DNA of 64,000 bases, taken from positions 1-64,000 of the forward strand of contig JASANG010000534.1 in NCBI GenBank assembly GCA_030248215.1, given 5' to 3'. The translations under genes were made by a program, and so were the position numbers. The DNA is from Enoplolaimus lenunculus. Its lineage: Eukaryota > Nematoda > Enoplea > Enoplida > Thoracostomopsidae. Numbering within the stretch: the first letter of the stretch is position 1; each line of letters starts with the position of its first letter. Of the stretch, positions 21,918 through 33,290 are shown in pieces. The notes beneath the pieces were generated by a model. It saw nothing but the letters and a program-made list of their open reading frames with translations, did no database searches and was not told the origin of the DNA.

Positions 21918-22106
21918 CACTGCAGAAAATGGTAAAATCAAAGTGACTCTTTTTAAAATAGGCTTTTCCTGACTACACTAACTGAGTCAAATTCGACTCA
22001 ATGACTCGCTGATTGAATCAAATTTGACTCTTTGAGACTCAGTTTGTGTAGTCCGGAAAAGCCTCTTTCGGGGAGAGTCTATTTGACTCACCATTTTTTG
22101 CAGTGT
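21918..22106. mobile_element. M3 palindromic MITE
   Basis: CACTGCAGAAAATGG to CCATTTTTTGCAGTG with TA on both sides. The arms GGCTTTTCCTGACTACAC and GTGTAGTCCGGAAAAGCC nearly pair along the whole element. Confidence 0.88.
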
Positions 22107-22277
22107 ACTGCTGCGAATAAATATTACCAACGTACACATTAAGAATATAACATAGCTTAAGCATCATTTAAAGCCTAAGTCTAAAGCTTAAGCTTAAAAG
22201 ACTGAGCTGGGAAATCAGTTTTAAAGAGAAAATTTTGCCTTTTGCGTTCCCGAAACAGCACAAGCCACCATTAAGAA

Positions 22278-22522
22278 GGGCTTGTAAATTTCAATGAGTT
22301 GATTTTAACTCAGAATCAGTTGAATCACTCAGTCTGATAGACTCAGAATCTTGACTGAATTCAATTCGTTCTAAATTAATTAACCAACTCACCCAAAGTC
22401 AACTCAACTCAGAGTGAGATTCAACTCAACACAGAGCGAGTTAAAGTGTACTGATATTAATTCAGAAATAACAAACTCGCTAGCTGAATTGATTAATCAA
22501 CTCATTGGAATTTACAGTGTGG
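22278..22522. mobile_element. M2 MITE
   Basis: TTGTAAATTTCAATGAGTTG to TTGGAATTTACAGTGTG. Confidence 0.82.
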
Positions 22523-22689
22523 GTGATTATGGAATAAGATTTGTATGTACGTAAAATTGTTTCTGCCTCTGCCCACAATCAAAAGTTCTGCCAATCCTTG
22601 AAAAATTTCCGCCACATCACGAAATACTGTAGAATTTTTGCTTTTTTAAAATGAAACTACAGTGTCAGTCTGTAGTAGAATTTTAAAAC

Positions 22690-22740
22690 TAAACCGGGGT
22701 ATAAACGAATAGTAAAAAATAACGAAAACGAAAAGCGGTC
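22690..22740. repeat. hAT-like M6 end fragment
   Basis: GGGGTATAAACGAATAGTAA followed by AAATAACGAAAACG. The same end occurs at 24,050-24,090. Confidence 0.5.
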
Positions 22741-23274
22741 ACTGACCAATAAAAGTTTCATAAGACGTTACCAACACAATTGAGGCATGCAAATATTCAC
22801 TGGAAATTCTAAAATTTTAAAGAAAAATAGCAGATGCACCAAAATTTTGAAAATATAATAACAGACCGTAACCGCGTAACAGGGGGTGGTACCTTCTGGG
22901 GAGGCCAAATAAATATCAGTCCCCTCTTATTCGGGACAAAGCAGTACGTAGGTGCTATACACATTTGAGAATACGGGCCATTATGTATGAAAATATCTCA
23001 TTGAAATGGTCAGTGTCGGAATTTTCTAGCAAAACCTTGGATTCTACTTTAGAATCATTGTTTTGGTGTTTTTTATAATCTAAAGAATTAATTGTCACAT
23101 GCATAATGGATGGGTGTAAATAATTTAGGTGATTTGTTTAAGACTGCATTAATCAAGCATAATTTCAAAGACTAAAGATCAGAAATTTCATGTGACAACT
23201 TATAGCAGTCGAAATAGACGTGGAACGCTTGTAGATCAATATAAGCAATAGACTGATGTTTTAGTTGAAATTAT

Positions 23275-23462
23275 GGCCCATGTAAAGATCAGGGGCGGAA
23301 CATTCTTCTGTGGGACTAAAATAGGGCAAGCTTTAGATTTAGGCCAATTTTTTGCCTGGCTTAGGCTTAGGCTTAGGAACATGGTCATTTTTACGCTTAT
23401 GCTTAGGCTTAGGCTTAGGAAAATGTTTACATACTGTTCCGCACTTGTTCTTTATTTTGGCC
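23275..23462 (+). mobile_element. M1 TTAGGC MITE
   Basis: GGCCCATGTAAAGATCAGGG to GTTCTTTATTTTGGCC, with two short TTAGGC tracts. AAATTAT borders both sides. Confidence 0.9.
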
Positions 23463-23504
23463 AAATTATGCTACAGGTTAGCACCATCTGCTATACCACA
23501 TTTA

Positions 23505-23820
23505 ATTTTTAGCAGCTATTAATCAATTGTGCCATAAATTTGAATGACATCCCTTGATCATTCCATACCCAAAGTTGAATTTTTGAAAAATTCGATCTTT
23601 AAGGCCATAAGATTAGCCTCTTGTGACCCAAATTTTTTTCGAAAAGTTGGACAAATTATATATATCAATTGACGCAGTTTGCAGAGCTGAGTCCAGTGGT
23701 GTTAAATGACTGATTTGGCGCGCTACCATTGATCATTTGTCGCCAAATTTTGTTATTTGACAATAACTCGCTAGCCAGACGTCTGATTCGTAATAGAGTG
23801 TGTTAAATCGACGTCAGACA
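23505..23820. repeat. dispersed repeat G copy
   Basis: ATGACATCCCTTGATCATTC, AAATTATATATATCAATTGA and the paired TTGGCGCGCTACC and TTTGTCGCCAAA words match the copy at 17,590-18,130. Confidence 0.55.
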
Positions 23821-24407
23821 TTTTTTGCAGTAGCGCGTGCAGTATAACGTGTATGTTACATAATTACGTAACACAAGTATTTTTTGAGAATCAATAAGCT
23901 AACAGTTCGGCTTTAGATTGGAATTCTGTGACTCAAATGCTAAAAAGTGGCTCGGCTTTGATTTCGTATGTCATTTTATGATTTTAAACAAAGGTGACTA
24001 TAACTTTTAGTACGTGCAGACAATTGCTTCAAACTCGCGTAAATACCAGGGTGTAAGCGATTAGTAAAAATAACGAAAACGGATATCCGGATACTCCATG
24101 GACTAAATTACTGTTTAACGTTGTCATTTTTTGTAAATTAATACTGCGATGTTTTCAATATCAAATCCCACCAATATTTCTGCAGATTTTAAAAATTAGT
24201 TGTTAGTGAAACTAAGGGTTGCGCTATACATTACTGTTCTGGATGCCGCCGGGAGCCGCTGGCAAAATCTATTTCGTGGAATTTTTAATTAAGATTTTAC
24301 TAGCCGCGCAGAGCCCTCAAAGAGTATAGCCCGACCCTAAGTCGTGATATCAAAATCGAAAACGTATATGTGGATAGGTCCAGTGCCATGGAAAGCGGAC
24401 AGATTTA

Positions 24408-24671
24408 ACCCTTTCTCACAAGAATATTTTCTATTTCCCCTGAGACCTACTTTTATGCTAGGATTCGAACTCCAGTGACTGGAATGGGAGGCGTATACCA
24501 TCACCACTCAGCTATAGGAGCTTGACGCTCGAGCCCGAGGGGGCTCTCACGTCTTGTGGTGATTTAGTACTATGTACACGTGTTGCAATTGTTAAACATG
24601 GTGCGTTATATATTATTTAACGTATATGCACTGCGCTGAGTTGCCTATAGGCAACTCAATGTGAGAAGGGG
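24408..24671. mobile_element. M4: TTAA-flanked piggyBac-like MITE with tRNA-like core
   Basis: TTAA, then CCCTTTCTCACA on the left and TGTGAGAAGGGG then TTAA on the right: the target and CCC-type ends of the piggyBac superfamily. On the minus strand the core at about 24,458-24,520 reads TAGCTGAGTGG and GTTCGAATCC, which resemble tRNA A and B boxes at a tRNA-like spacing. A second palindrome GAGTTGCCTATAGGCAACTC lies near the right end. Confidence 0.88.
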
Positions 24672-24726
24672 TTAAAATTGAGAACCTTTGACTCAGGTCC
24701 AAACTTAACATTTTCGTTGCCTCTTA

Positions 24727-24936
24727 CAATGCAAAAAATGGTCAGTCAATTGACTCTCTCCAAAATAGGCTTTTCCTCACTCACAAACTGAGTCAAAATT
24801 TGGCTCCGCCAGAGCCAAATTTGACTCACTGAGCGACTGGTTGACTCTGGCGGAGTCAAATATGACTCAGTTTGTGTAGTCAGAAAAATCCTATTTCCGA
24901 GAGAGTCAATTTGACTCCCCATTTTTTACAGTGTAG
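24727..24936. mobile_element. M3 palindromic MITE
   Basis: CAATGCAAAAAATGGTCAGT to CCATTTTTTACAGTG. Matched arms GACTCTGGCGGAGTC and CTCCGCCAGAG sit in the centre. Confidence 0.85.
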
Positions 24937-25030
24937 GTTCGTGTAAAATATTTGAAAAAATACATTGAATAAATTATTTTCAATATGCACATAACCATCT
25001 AACTATAGCACAATGTGGGTAAGGATGTAT

Positions 25031-25086
25031 TACAAACTAACTCGCTAGCTGAATTGATCAATCAACTCATTGGAATTTACAGTGTA
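25031..25086. repeat. M2 MITE end fragment
   Basis: ACTAACTCGCTAGCTGAATT to TTGGAATTTACAGTGTA only. Confidence 0.75.
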
Positions 25087-25877
25087 CCCTCGAGTTTAGC
25101 CGCGCTAAAAATATCTACCCACGACTTAGTGCCGCAGAAGACAGAGTGGAAGGCCCCCAAACTCCAGGGTGGGACGCCCCAAAACTTTAGAGAAGAGGCC
25201 GCCCCCAGCGTGAATGTGGATACATAATTTATCGATGTTTGATCTAAGGTTGTCCGAGCTCACGCTCGTGTTTGATAGCTGTGGGGCCGCCCTTCCAAAA
25301 ACAGTTTCGCACAAAAGTTGCAAAATCGTTGATCTAGAAAATGAAGCCATCTAAAATGGATCAAACGTTGCGCGTAGCGCTGAGATTTTTGTACATTTTC
25401 TTTTAAAGTTGCTAAACAGCTCATATTTTAGATAACACCATTCTCACAATCATCATATGCTTCAACCAGGGGAGTACTTACAGCGCATGGCACACCTGAC
25501 TCAAAAATTAATTTCTTTTCTTACCTTTTTTCGTTTTATTTCGTTTCATAAGAGTTATCTTAAGTAAAATTGTAAGCCAGCGAGTGTAGCGAGAGAGAAA
25601 ATTGTCAGCATTTAGCAGCGTGGTTGTTATTGTAAGGCATGTGTGATGTCTGAATCATTTAAACAAATCGCGGAAAGGTACGATAGTGTCAAACTCGCGA
25701 GCGAAGTGACAGAGAAGCCAGATGTATTTGAAAACTTTGGCGGTTTTTGCTTCATCCGGTTACGGTGGGGCCCATTAGGGGTGGGCACCGCAAATGGAGA
25801 GTATGGGGGGTGGCTGCTTCGGCCCTGTCACGACCCACCTTTTACCCGCGCCTGGAGTTGAACCAGTATTTTAAAAT

Positions 25878-25925
25878 AAGCTTACTTTATTGTAGTCCCG
25901 CAGAAAAATGTTCCACCCTTGAATT
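25878..25925 (-). repeat. M1 end fragment
   Basis: AAGCTTACTTTATTGTAGTC and CGCAGAAAAATGTTCCACCC match the right end of M1. Confidence 0.65.
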
Positions 25926-26038
25926 CTGGATTTGTTCGACTCGAAATATCTTTGTCGTTCAACGAATGAAAAAACTTGTTGCGTCGGCCTAAAAACATAA
26001 GAGTAGCCACAGTTTTATCCTATAGGATGCCACCCTGC

Positions 26039-26428
26039 CAGGGTATAACCGGAAATCTGTTTTTGTTTCCGTTTCCGGTAAAAATTGGCGACCGTTTACG
26101 TTTCCGTTACCGTTATACAAATAACGGAAATCCTGTTAATTTAACGCTCAAATTTAGTTATTAAACAGGTATATATCTCACAATTTTTCATTACAAATAT
26201 GCTGAAATTGTTCGAAATGAAATAAAAATTACGTAATTCATCCAAAATCCAAAAAATTTCGACGCATCCGCCATTTTTTCTTTAAAATTTTAGAAAGGGC
26301 GATGAATATGTGCACGCCTCAATTGTATTCGCAGAAAATTGAAAAAAAATCTTTCAAATTTTTATACTTCAATATCCGTTTTTCGTTTCCGTTTCCGGTA
26401 TTTTTACTACCCGTTTTATACCATGGTG
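26039..26428. mobile_element. M6 hAT-like MITE (CAGGGTATAACCGG)
   Basis: CAGGGTATAACCGGAAATC to TTTTATACCATGGTG with GTTTCCGTTTCCGGTA near both ends. CAGGG ends are usual in hAT elements. A second copy is at about 30,135-30,507. Confidence 0.65.
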
Positions 26429-26654
26429 CCAGTATGTACAGATGTAAATAAAACCAGCGTGTAATTTTTCACAAATTACTGAAATTTCGCAGTGCCTTTG
26501 GCGTGCACTTTGGTAACGCCACATAATTGCCAGGGCCTATATAGGCTACAGGAGCATGTCTATTAAGCATGAGCTTAAACCCGAGCCTAAAACTAACACC
26601 TAAAACATGCCTAATGTTTAAGCACAAGCCTAAGGCTATATCTAAGATTTCCAC

Positions 26655-26905
26655 TCTCCTTCAGTGAGATGATTTTAAGTCAGAATGATTTGAATCCGCT
26701 CAGTGGTCTGAGGTTTGAATTAAGTGTTTCAGAACTCAGAATTCTCAATTAATTGAAGTTATTTTAAGTTTTATTCAATCGACTAACTTAAAATTAAATC
26801 AGCTCAGTGTGAATTAATATTTTACAGCCATTAGCTCACACAATGACCAAAAATAACTAATTCTCTCTCGCTGAGTTGATTAATCAACTAATCCGAATTT
26901 GAAAG
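26655..26905. mobile_element. worn M2 MITE upstream of DEG/ENaC copy 2
   Basis: TTCAGTGAGATGATTTTAAG to GAATTTGAAAGTAC. The ends have lost the CACTG word. Confidence 0.65.
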
Positions 26906-26923
26906 TACAATCGGTGTTATTTA

Positions 26924-26932
26924 CAATTTCAG
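26924..26932 (+). promoter_or_regulatory. splice-acceptor-like TTTCAG before DEG/ENaC copy 2 start
   Basis: ACAATTTCAG lies 30 bp before ATG 26,963. It could be a trans-splicing site, as in nematodes, or the end of a 5' UTR intron. Confidence 0.4.
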
Positions 26933-26962
26933 TTAAACACCAAACTTGTAAGTAGGTTTGGT

Positions 26963-29900
26963 ATGAATCAACAGGTTAAACTTAAAAATTACTTCAAAAA
27001 CAGTACCATTCACGGTATGACAGAGTTATACTTAAGCAATCCGCTTTATCGCCGTTGGGTATGGTCGATATTTCTCGCATGTTCGTTCATTGCATGCACT
27101 GCATTAATTGTACTGCAAGTTATCGAATATACGCGTGCAACGGTTAACATCTCGATGGTCTGTACGACTGAGTCGGAACCACAACTGCCTTTAGTTGCGG
27201 TCTGTTATGGCGGCGGATGGAATCGGTCAAAAATGGTTACAGACGGCGTCGACAGGCGATTGGTTGAAAAATCGGACTATGATTTTTATTCTAGCGACAA
27301 CGAAATACCGGATGTACTAAACGAGTTGGTAAAGGTGTGTCTTGTTTGCAAGTTGCAATTGTATAAGGACTAAGGCTAATGTATACAACACGGCCGTAAA
27401 CAGTAGAATATAAGCATGTTTCTAAGCCAAAGGTTTAGCCTAAGCCTAAGCGTAAGAGTAACCTTATACCTAAGTTTAAGTCTATAAACCTAAGCAAACA
27501 ATATGTATAAAGGTTAAGCTTATGGCAGTCCCGCAGAAAAACGTTCCGCTCCTGATCTTTACTTGTAAGGTCAAATGTAGTTTGAATGCGGGCGCACTTT
27601 TGCCTAACGTTCAATTCCGTTTCAAAATCGTGAATTTACTCGATTTGTAATGTATCAGCCTTGGAAACAATTTCCAGAACGCAAACAAATATGGAGTTTG
27701 CCAAAATCCAATCGTGTTCCGACTCCGTCGACGGATTGTGTTCTGTTAAATCCTATTCACACGTGCAAGTTTTTGCTGCGAGAACATGCATCTGCAACTT
27801 GCACTTGCACGTTTTGTCCAAAATCCCATTTGAAAAACTTGCAGCTGCAAATAATTCATTAAAAATCATGGTTAGGAATTTGGTTCACATGTGTGTGAAT
27901 AACCATGCAACTTCACTGAATTTATTGCAGCCGCTTTCTTATTGGCTGGTGAAAAAATGCAAGTTCTGTGCGCTATTTGCAGCTGCAACTTCTCACAGCA
28001 AAATCTTGCACGTGTGAATAAAGCTTTACTCTCTAAAATCTTTAATTTAAATTATAGTAAACTTCAATATTTACTAGAAACATAAGTTTAACTTTGGCTA
28101 ACACATTTTTAAGTTTAACACGAGTTTACGTTTAAACTTATAGTTGGTTTAAGTAACCAATGCAAGTCAAAAATTAGAAGTAATAAAATTTAGCTTAAAC
28201 TAAAAAATTGTGAAATTTTAACCCTTTCTCACATGAATATTTTCTGTTTCCCCTGAGACCGACTATTATGCTAGGATTCGAACTCCACTGACTGGAGTGG
28301 GAGGCCTATAGCATCACCATTTAGCTATAGGAGCTTGACGCTCGAGCCCGAGGGGGCTCTCACGCCTTGTGGTGATTCAGTACTACATATACGTGTTGCA
28401 ATTGTTAAACGCTGCGCGATATATATTATTTAACGTATATACACTGCGCTGAGTTGCCTATAGGCAACTCAATGTGAGAAGGTGTAAAATTAGTTTATAG
28501 GCGTATTAAACTCGCCTGTTTGATTAGCTAATCTAGAAAGTTATTAGTTTAATCATGCTGGAATTAGATTAATTAACTCAAACTTTTAAAATCAAGTTAG
28601 TTTAAGCTTTTAGAATGTTCAAAATGGTTTTTGCAACGATATTTTTGCACTATTAAAACGCATAACACTTAATTTTAGGCAGAAATGAACAAACAACAGT
28701 TTGTGTCGTTTAAAGATTTTAATAGAAACTACGCGTATGCTTGTGACGAATTGATTCAAAAAGCATCACATCGCCATCAGGCATTTTGTGAAAATGCTAC
28801 GATATATTTTCATTGGAATTATTTTTATTGCTATAAAAATTCAATTGGGTATCAGACGTTGCCAGGAGCTTATGCTGGCTATCGAATGATTGTCAAAGAA
28901 CCATTTAATGGTAATTTGTGACATCACTACACCTAAGCCTAAGCCAAAGCAAAAAAATTAGTCTAAAGCTTAAACTGACTCTATAATAGCCCCTCAGGAA
29001 AACGATCCGGCTCTGTTCTATACATGGGCCATTTAGTTTATGTAATTTAAAACTTGAAATGCTTCACATACGTATTTTGGTAGCTTTCCAGCGTTACGTT
29101 GTTTACCATATATTCTTAAAGAACGTGACTGTTCTGCGGACAGAAAATTAGCATGCAGATTGTTGTGTGTTCGCTAACTTTTTTTCGCAAATCCGGCTGA
29201 CTAGTTTTAATTATACCAAAAAACATAAATTCTACCCAATTAAACGTTGCGTCCAATGATGTTTTTGGAAAAATCAAAATACTTAAATCTCAAAAAATTG
29301 TAAAGTCGATGTAAGCATTTTTTTTGCTATTCATCGCTCTGATATCTGAATTATTCTTATATATTTTTTGAAATAAAAATAGTGGAAATAACCGCTCACG
29401 GTTGACACTTATTAATGGTCAAAATTTAAACATATTTCTATTTTGACATCTGATTCAGTTAAAAGCTTCGTGTTATATTGTTGTAATTTCAGGTATTCTG
29501 TCCAAGGACAGTTATTTTGCGTTTGAGCTGTTTTCGGGCCAAGTTCCAAGACAAGCAAACACACTGGTCGTTCCGATCGGATATGACGTCACCATTCGAA
29601 TTAAAAAGGTTTTTATTTACTATACTGTAAATTCCGATTAGTTGATTTTAACTCAGAATGTCGAGTTCAATGACTCAGTCTGAGCTAGAACTATTAGAAT
29701 TCATATATTGCGAGTTGGATCAACTCATTCCGACTTATAATGAATCAACTCACTCACAATAAATTGGACTGAAAGTGAAAATTAACGCAAGTCAGAGTGA
29801 GTCGATGCTTACTGTTATTAAGTCAGAAATAATGAACTCGCTAGCTCAGTGATTATTCAACTTAATATTCGAATTTACAGTGTACTACGGTAATTTTTGA

Positions 29901-31072
29901 TTGGCAAATTTTGAATAATTATTTAATAGTAGTATTCCTGCAACCAAGGCTTGTATTATCAACTATTTTGAGCGCTTATCATCAGGTGGGTGCTAGATCT
30001 TGTCATATAATTATAGACAGAAAGTTAACTTTCTTAAAAGTTTGGCCGATTTAGAAACGTTCTGTTAATACTGTATTGAGTTGCTTCCTCATAGATACAG
30101 TAGGTCGCTTGTTTGAAAGTTATTGCGAATTGCCGCGAGTAACCGGATATTCGTTTCCGTTTGTGGTTCCGGTATAAAAATCTGTTTCCGTTTCCGTTTA
30201 CATTATAGAAATAAATGAAATTCGGTTATTTTTACGCTAAAAACTTGTTTATGAGTCGCGTATATCTCTCAATTTTTCACTGCATATATGCTGCAATTGT
30301 TCAAAATGAAATAAAAATTGCGAAATTCATCTAAAATCTTGAAAATTTCGACGCATCCCCCGTTTGTTGTTTAACATTTTAGAAAGGGCGATGAATATTT
30401 GCACGTCTCAATTGAATTGGCAGAAAAATAAAACATTTTTGAATCTTTTATACTTTCAATATTCGTTTTCCGTTTCCGTTATTTTTACTATCCGTTTACA
30501 CCCTGGTGAATTTTAATAGGTACTGTAGTGAAGAATACGCTTATTAATTCTAGATTATCCCATTTAATTATGAGTTAAGATATTTCAAATGATATCACGA
30601 CAATTTGTCGTCCGACAACTTGTCTGCGCCAGCGGTGTGCTTAAACCTAAATTCTAATCGTAGTCCTAAGCGTCTTACGTCTTCAGACTTACTTTTTTTG
30701 CTTAAGCTTAGGCTTAGGCTTTGGCTTCGGTATAGGTTTTTCTTTCGCTTAGGCTTAGGCTTTGGCTTCGGTATAGTATCATCCTTACACTTAGGCTTAG
30801 GCTTAGGCTTACGAATATGCTAATACTACTGTTCCGACTCTGTTCTATACATGGGGCCGTGTTGTGTATATCTTGACCTTTATTCAGTACAACAGTACAC
30901 TGTAAATTCCACTGAGTTGATTTTAACTCAGAATGAGTTGAATCGCTCCGTCTGAGTTACGACTATCAGAACTCATAGTTCTGAGTTGATTCAACTCATT
31001 CTGGTTTAATTTTAGTCAACTCTTCGGGAATAAACGCGACTCAGAGTGAGAATCAACTCAATTCAGAGTGCA

Positions 31073-31148
<76 letters not shown>

Positions 31149-33290
31149 ATATATATAATATATATAATATATATTGTTATTAACTCAAGAATAATTAACT
31201 TTCCGTCTGAGTTTGGAACTTACAGTGTATAGATTCGAAATGTAATGTTTCAGAAACACATCATTCGTCTAAACCGCATTAGTCTGCTGAAACCTGTAAT
31301 GCGATGCGATAACAGCGATTCGTGTTGCTATTATGAATGCTTTTACGCAACATTAATGCACTGTTGCAACTGCATTCCAATATTTGCAAACGTGACTGCA
31401 GTTGCACGACATCTGACGACCGCAGCAGACACCGGTAATCCGAGGGCATACGACGAATGCCCTCCGTTTACACCAATGTCTTGCTGTGATCATCAGAGAG
31501 ACGATTTCTTCCGCAGTTGCAAGCAACGTTGCTTACCCAACTGCAATACAATTGTTTACTCTATTGCAATTGGCAAACGACCAATTTTTGTGAGCAAAAG
31601 CATTGTGAGTTGCAAACACGACTGTGGCTTTAAAAAAGCTAACGATACCGTCAGGCCTGTAGCTGCCTCACCTTGCTAGGATGAACTAAAATTTTTCACG
31701 ACAGTCGTACAAGGGTTTTCGTTGACTTTACAGGCAAGGTTGAAAATTTTTTAGAGAGGCCGAAATTTTGTTTCAGGAAGGCTGAGGTCCCGTAGAGGCC
31801 GAAATTTTGTTTTGAGGAAGGCTGTGAGCTCCCGTGGACCGGCTGGCTACGGATCCGGATACTGTCCGCATATTAAAGTATAATTTCTATTGCCAGCGGT
31901 TGTCAAATCAAGAGCAAGGCTCTATGATTTCGTAACCAACCTTTCATAGAACGTATCGATCATAGTGGCGGTGTCAGGGGTTAATCTCTCACTGTTTTTT
32001 GTTACAAAACTTTCTTATTCTTATGCAAAACCTACGTTTGAGAGTAAACTTAAGCTTTTAGACTAACGTTTTTGCTTATGCTTAGGCTTAGGCTTAGGAA
32101 TAAGCTCATCCATACGCTTAGGCTTAGGCTTAGGAATAAGCTCATCCATACGCTTAGGCTTAGGCTTAGGAATAAGCTCATCCATACGCTTAGGCTTAGG
32201 CTTAGGTGTAGGCTCACTCTTACACTTAGGCTTAGGCTAAGGTTTAGGAATATGCTTATACTACTGTTCCTGCCCTGTTCTATACATGGCCCAATTTAAC
32301 GGTAATAAAAGTCACACATTTTGTGCGGTCATGGCCCCAAAAGAATCCTGCCGTAAACAGGCGCGTATGCAGAAGTTGTCTCCTGTGAAGGTTCGATTTT
32401 TTAAAAATACAAATTTTAAAACGGGTCCGCCCTGAGTTTTTTTAAATTTTCCTAAATCCAATTTTAAAACTGTACTTTTGTTTAAATTCATCTAAAATAT
32501 GCTATGATTTTTAAGTTTTGGCAATGGATCCGGTTGTTCAAAATATTCGTGTTTGCGTTCCATTGAAAATTTTTAGCTCAAAATATTTCCGGAGGGACAT
32601 CTGCTCGTGGCCGAGGGAATCATTGTCCTGGGTACCGCGACTGGTTCCAAATCTGAGTGGCATTGAAACGTTTAGTGCAAATTTTAGCACTGATGATAAG
32701 TGGCTGTTTTAAACAGTTTCAATAACCACACATAGACATACGTTAAGATCGGGGGCGGAACGTTTTTCTGCGCGACTACAATAAAGTAAGCTTAAGCTTT
32801 AGACTAACTTTTTTGCTTTGGTTTAGGCTCAGGCTTTGGTATAAGACAAGTCAACGGATGACAAATATTACAGTTATGGTCAATGTATAGAACAAGACCG
32901 AAACAGTAGTATAAGCATATACATTAAGACTAAGCCTTAGTCTAAACGTAAAAATGAGCTTATTCGTATCCTAAACGCATGCCTAAAGCAACAAATTAAA
33001 GTTTAAGCTTATTTTATTGCAGTCCCGCAGACAAACGTTACCGAACGTGAACGGATGCTATAATTTAGTATTTTCCATTTTTTTAGATTACAATCGGATA
33101 CAGTGATTTTAATAAATTGCTTATCACAGAAACGAACGCGTATCCTTTTGACGTTCTCATCTCGAACATCGGTGGTCAACTTGGAGTTTGGCTTGGCTGT
33201 TCTTTGCTGAGTATTGTGCAACTTGTTGTGGTTTCTACTTGCGGTTACGGCTCTGAAAATAAAAAGAACCAAATTACTATCATGAAATGA
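26963..33290 (+). CDS. DEG/ENaC sodium channel subunit, copy 2, 5 exons
   Basis: Exons: 26963-27334, 28679-28910, 29493-29608, 31254-31604, 33087-33290; 424 residues. All junctions are GT-AG. Exons 2 and 3 join in phase 1; the rest are phase 0. HG gating pair at 17-18, TM1 at about 32-53, LPLVAVC at 75-81, CYGGGWNRSKMV as in copy 1, a cysteine-rich exon 4 of exactly the same length (351 bp) as exon 3 of copy 1, then NIGGQLGVWLGCS and TM2 with G-C-S at 394-396. Clearly a tandem paralog of the gene 6 kb upstream, with one extra intron. Like copy 1 it has Q (402) at the usual TM2 Glu position. It forms plasma-membrane Na+ channels, possibly with copy 1; the stimulus is unknown. Confidence 0.87.
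27375..27575 (-). mobile_element. M1 MITE in intron 1 of DEG/ENaC copy 2
   Basis: GGCTAATGTATACAACACGG to TTCCGCTCCTGATCTTTAC with several CCTAAGC hexamers. It starts about 40 bp after the donor, as the M1 copy does in copy 1, but the sequences differ, so the insertions are independent. Confidence 0.82.
27747..28029. mobile_element. M5 MITE (GCAAGTTTTTGC ends)
   Basis: TATTCACACGTGCAAGTTTT to AAAATCTTGCACGTGTGAAT, with many internal GCAGCTGCAA words. Other copies: about 52,490-52,768 and 55,552-55,826. Confidence 0.8.
28222..28484. mobile_element. M4 piggyBac-like MITE with tRNA-like core, in intron 1 of DEG/ENaC copy 2
   Basis: TTAA on the left, CCCTTTCTCACA, tRNA-like core, GAGTTGCCTATAGGCAACTC, and TGTGAGAAGG at the right where the flanking TTAA is worn. 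Close in sequence to the copies at 24,408 and 54,020. Confidence 0.87.
28928..29030 (-). mobile_element. M1 MITE, left end truncated
   Basis: CCTAAGCCTAAGCC to CTGTTCTATACATGGGCC. It starts 18 bp after the exon 2 donor. Confidence 0.78.
29622..29883. mobile_element. M2 MITE in intron 3 of DEG/ENaC copy 2
   Basis: TACTGTAAATTCCGATTAGT to TTCGAATTTACAGTGTA, starting 14 bp after the donor. Confidence 0.85.
30135..30507. mobile_element. M6 hAT-like MITE copy
   Basis: AACCGGATATTCGTTTCCG to ATCCGTTTACACCCTGG; the core is collinear with the copy at 26,039. Confidence 0.65.
30640..30857 (+). mobile_element. M1 TTAGGC MITE, left end worn
   Basis: Three TTAGGC-rich blocks, then TACTACTGTTCCGACTCTG and TTCTATACATGGGGCC. 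Confidence 0.8.
30898..31229. mobile_element. M2 MITE with an (AT)n expansion, ending 24 bp before exon 4 of DEG/ENaC copy 2
   Basis: TA and CACTGTAAATTCCACTGAGT on the left, GAACTTACAGTG and TA on the right. The middle holds about 90 bp of AT dinucleotides (31,078-31,170). The exon acceptor follows almost directly. Confidence 0.85.
31668..31850. repeat. dispersed repeat L copy
   Basis: GTAGCTGCCTCACCTTGCTA, TTCGTTGACTTTACAGGCAA and GGCTACGGATCCGG, with an internal duplication of AGAGGCCGAAATTTTGTTT. Confidence 0.6.
32030..32291 (+). mobile_element. M1 TTAGGC MITE with 36-bp array
   Basis: Four near-identical units, each GCTTAGGCTTAGGCTTAGG plus AATAAGCTCATCCATAC, then the right end GTTCTATACATGGCCC. 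The left end is worn. Confidence 0.88.
32742..32850 (+). mobile_element. M1 copy, left half only
   Basis: CATACGTTAAGATCGGGGGC and GGAACGTTTTTCTGCGCGAC with AAGCTTAAGCTTTAGACTAA. Confidence 0.7.
32876..33050 (-). mobile_element. M1 copy in the last intron of DEG/ENaC copy 2
   Basis: GTCAATGTATAGAACAAGAC to TTGCAGTCCCGCAGACAAAC; it ends about 35 bp before the last exon. Confidence 0.75.

Larger units (their letters stand above)
20929..26962. other. intergenic stretch between the two DEG/ENaC genes
   Basis: It is filled with M1, M2, M3, M4, hAT-like and G repeats, listed separately. Fragments related to the CTGTAATGACCCGAATAAG repeat lie at 21,252-21,300 and 22,920-22,960. A GC-rich unit with GAGCGAAG near 25,560-25,850 resembles that at 10,750-10,975. 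No gene seen. Confidence 0.7.

Noticed and set aside
32518-32712. 64-codon frame in the last intron of DEG/ENaC copy 2
   Set aside because: No similarity to the channel family and no splice sites that keep the phase.
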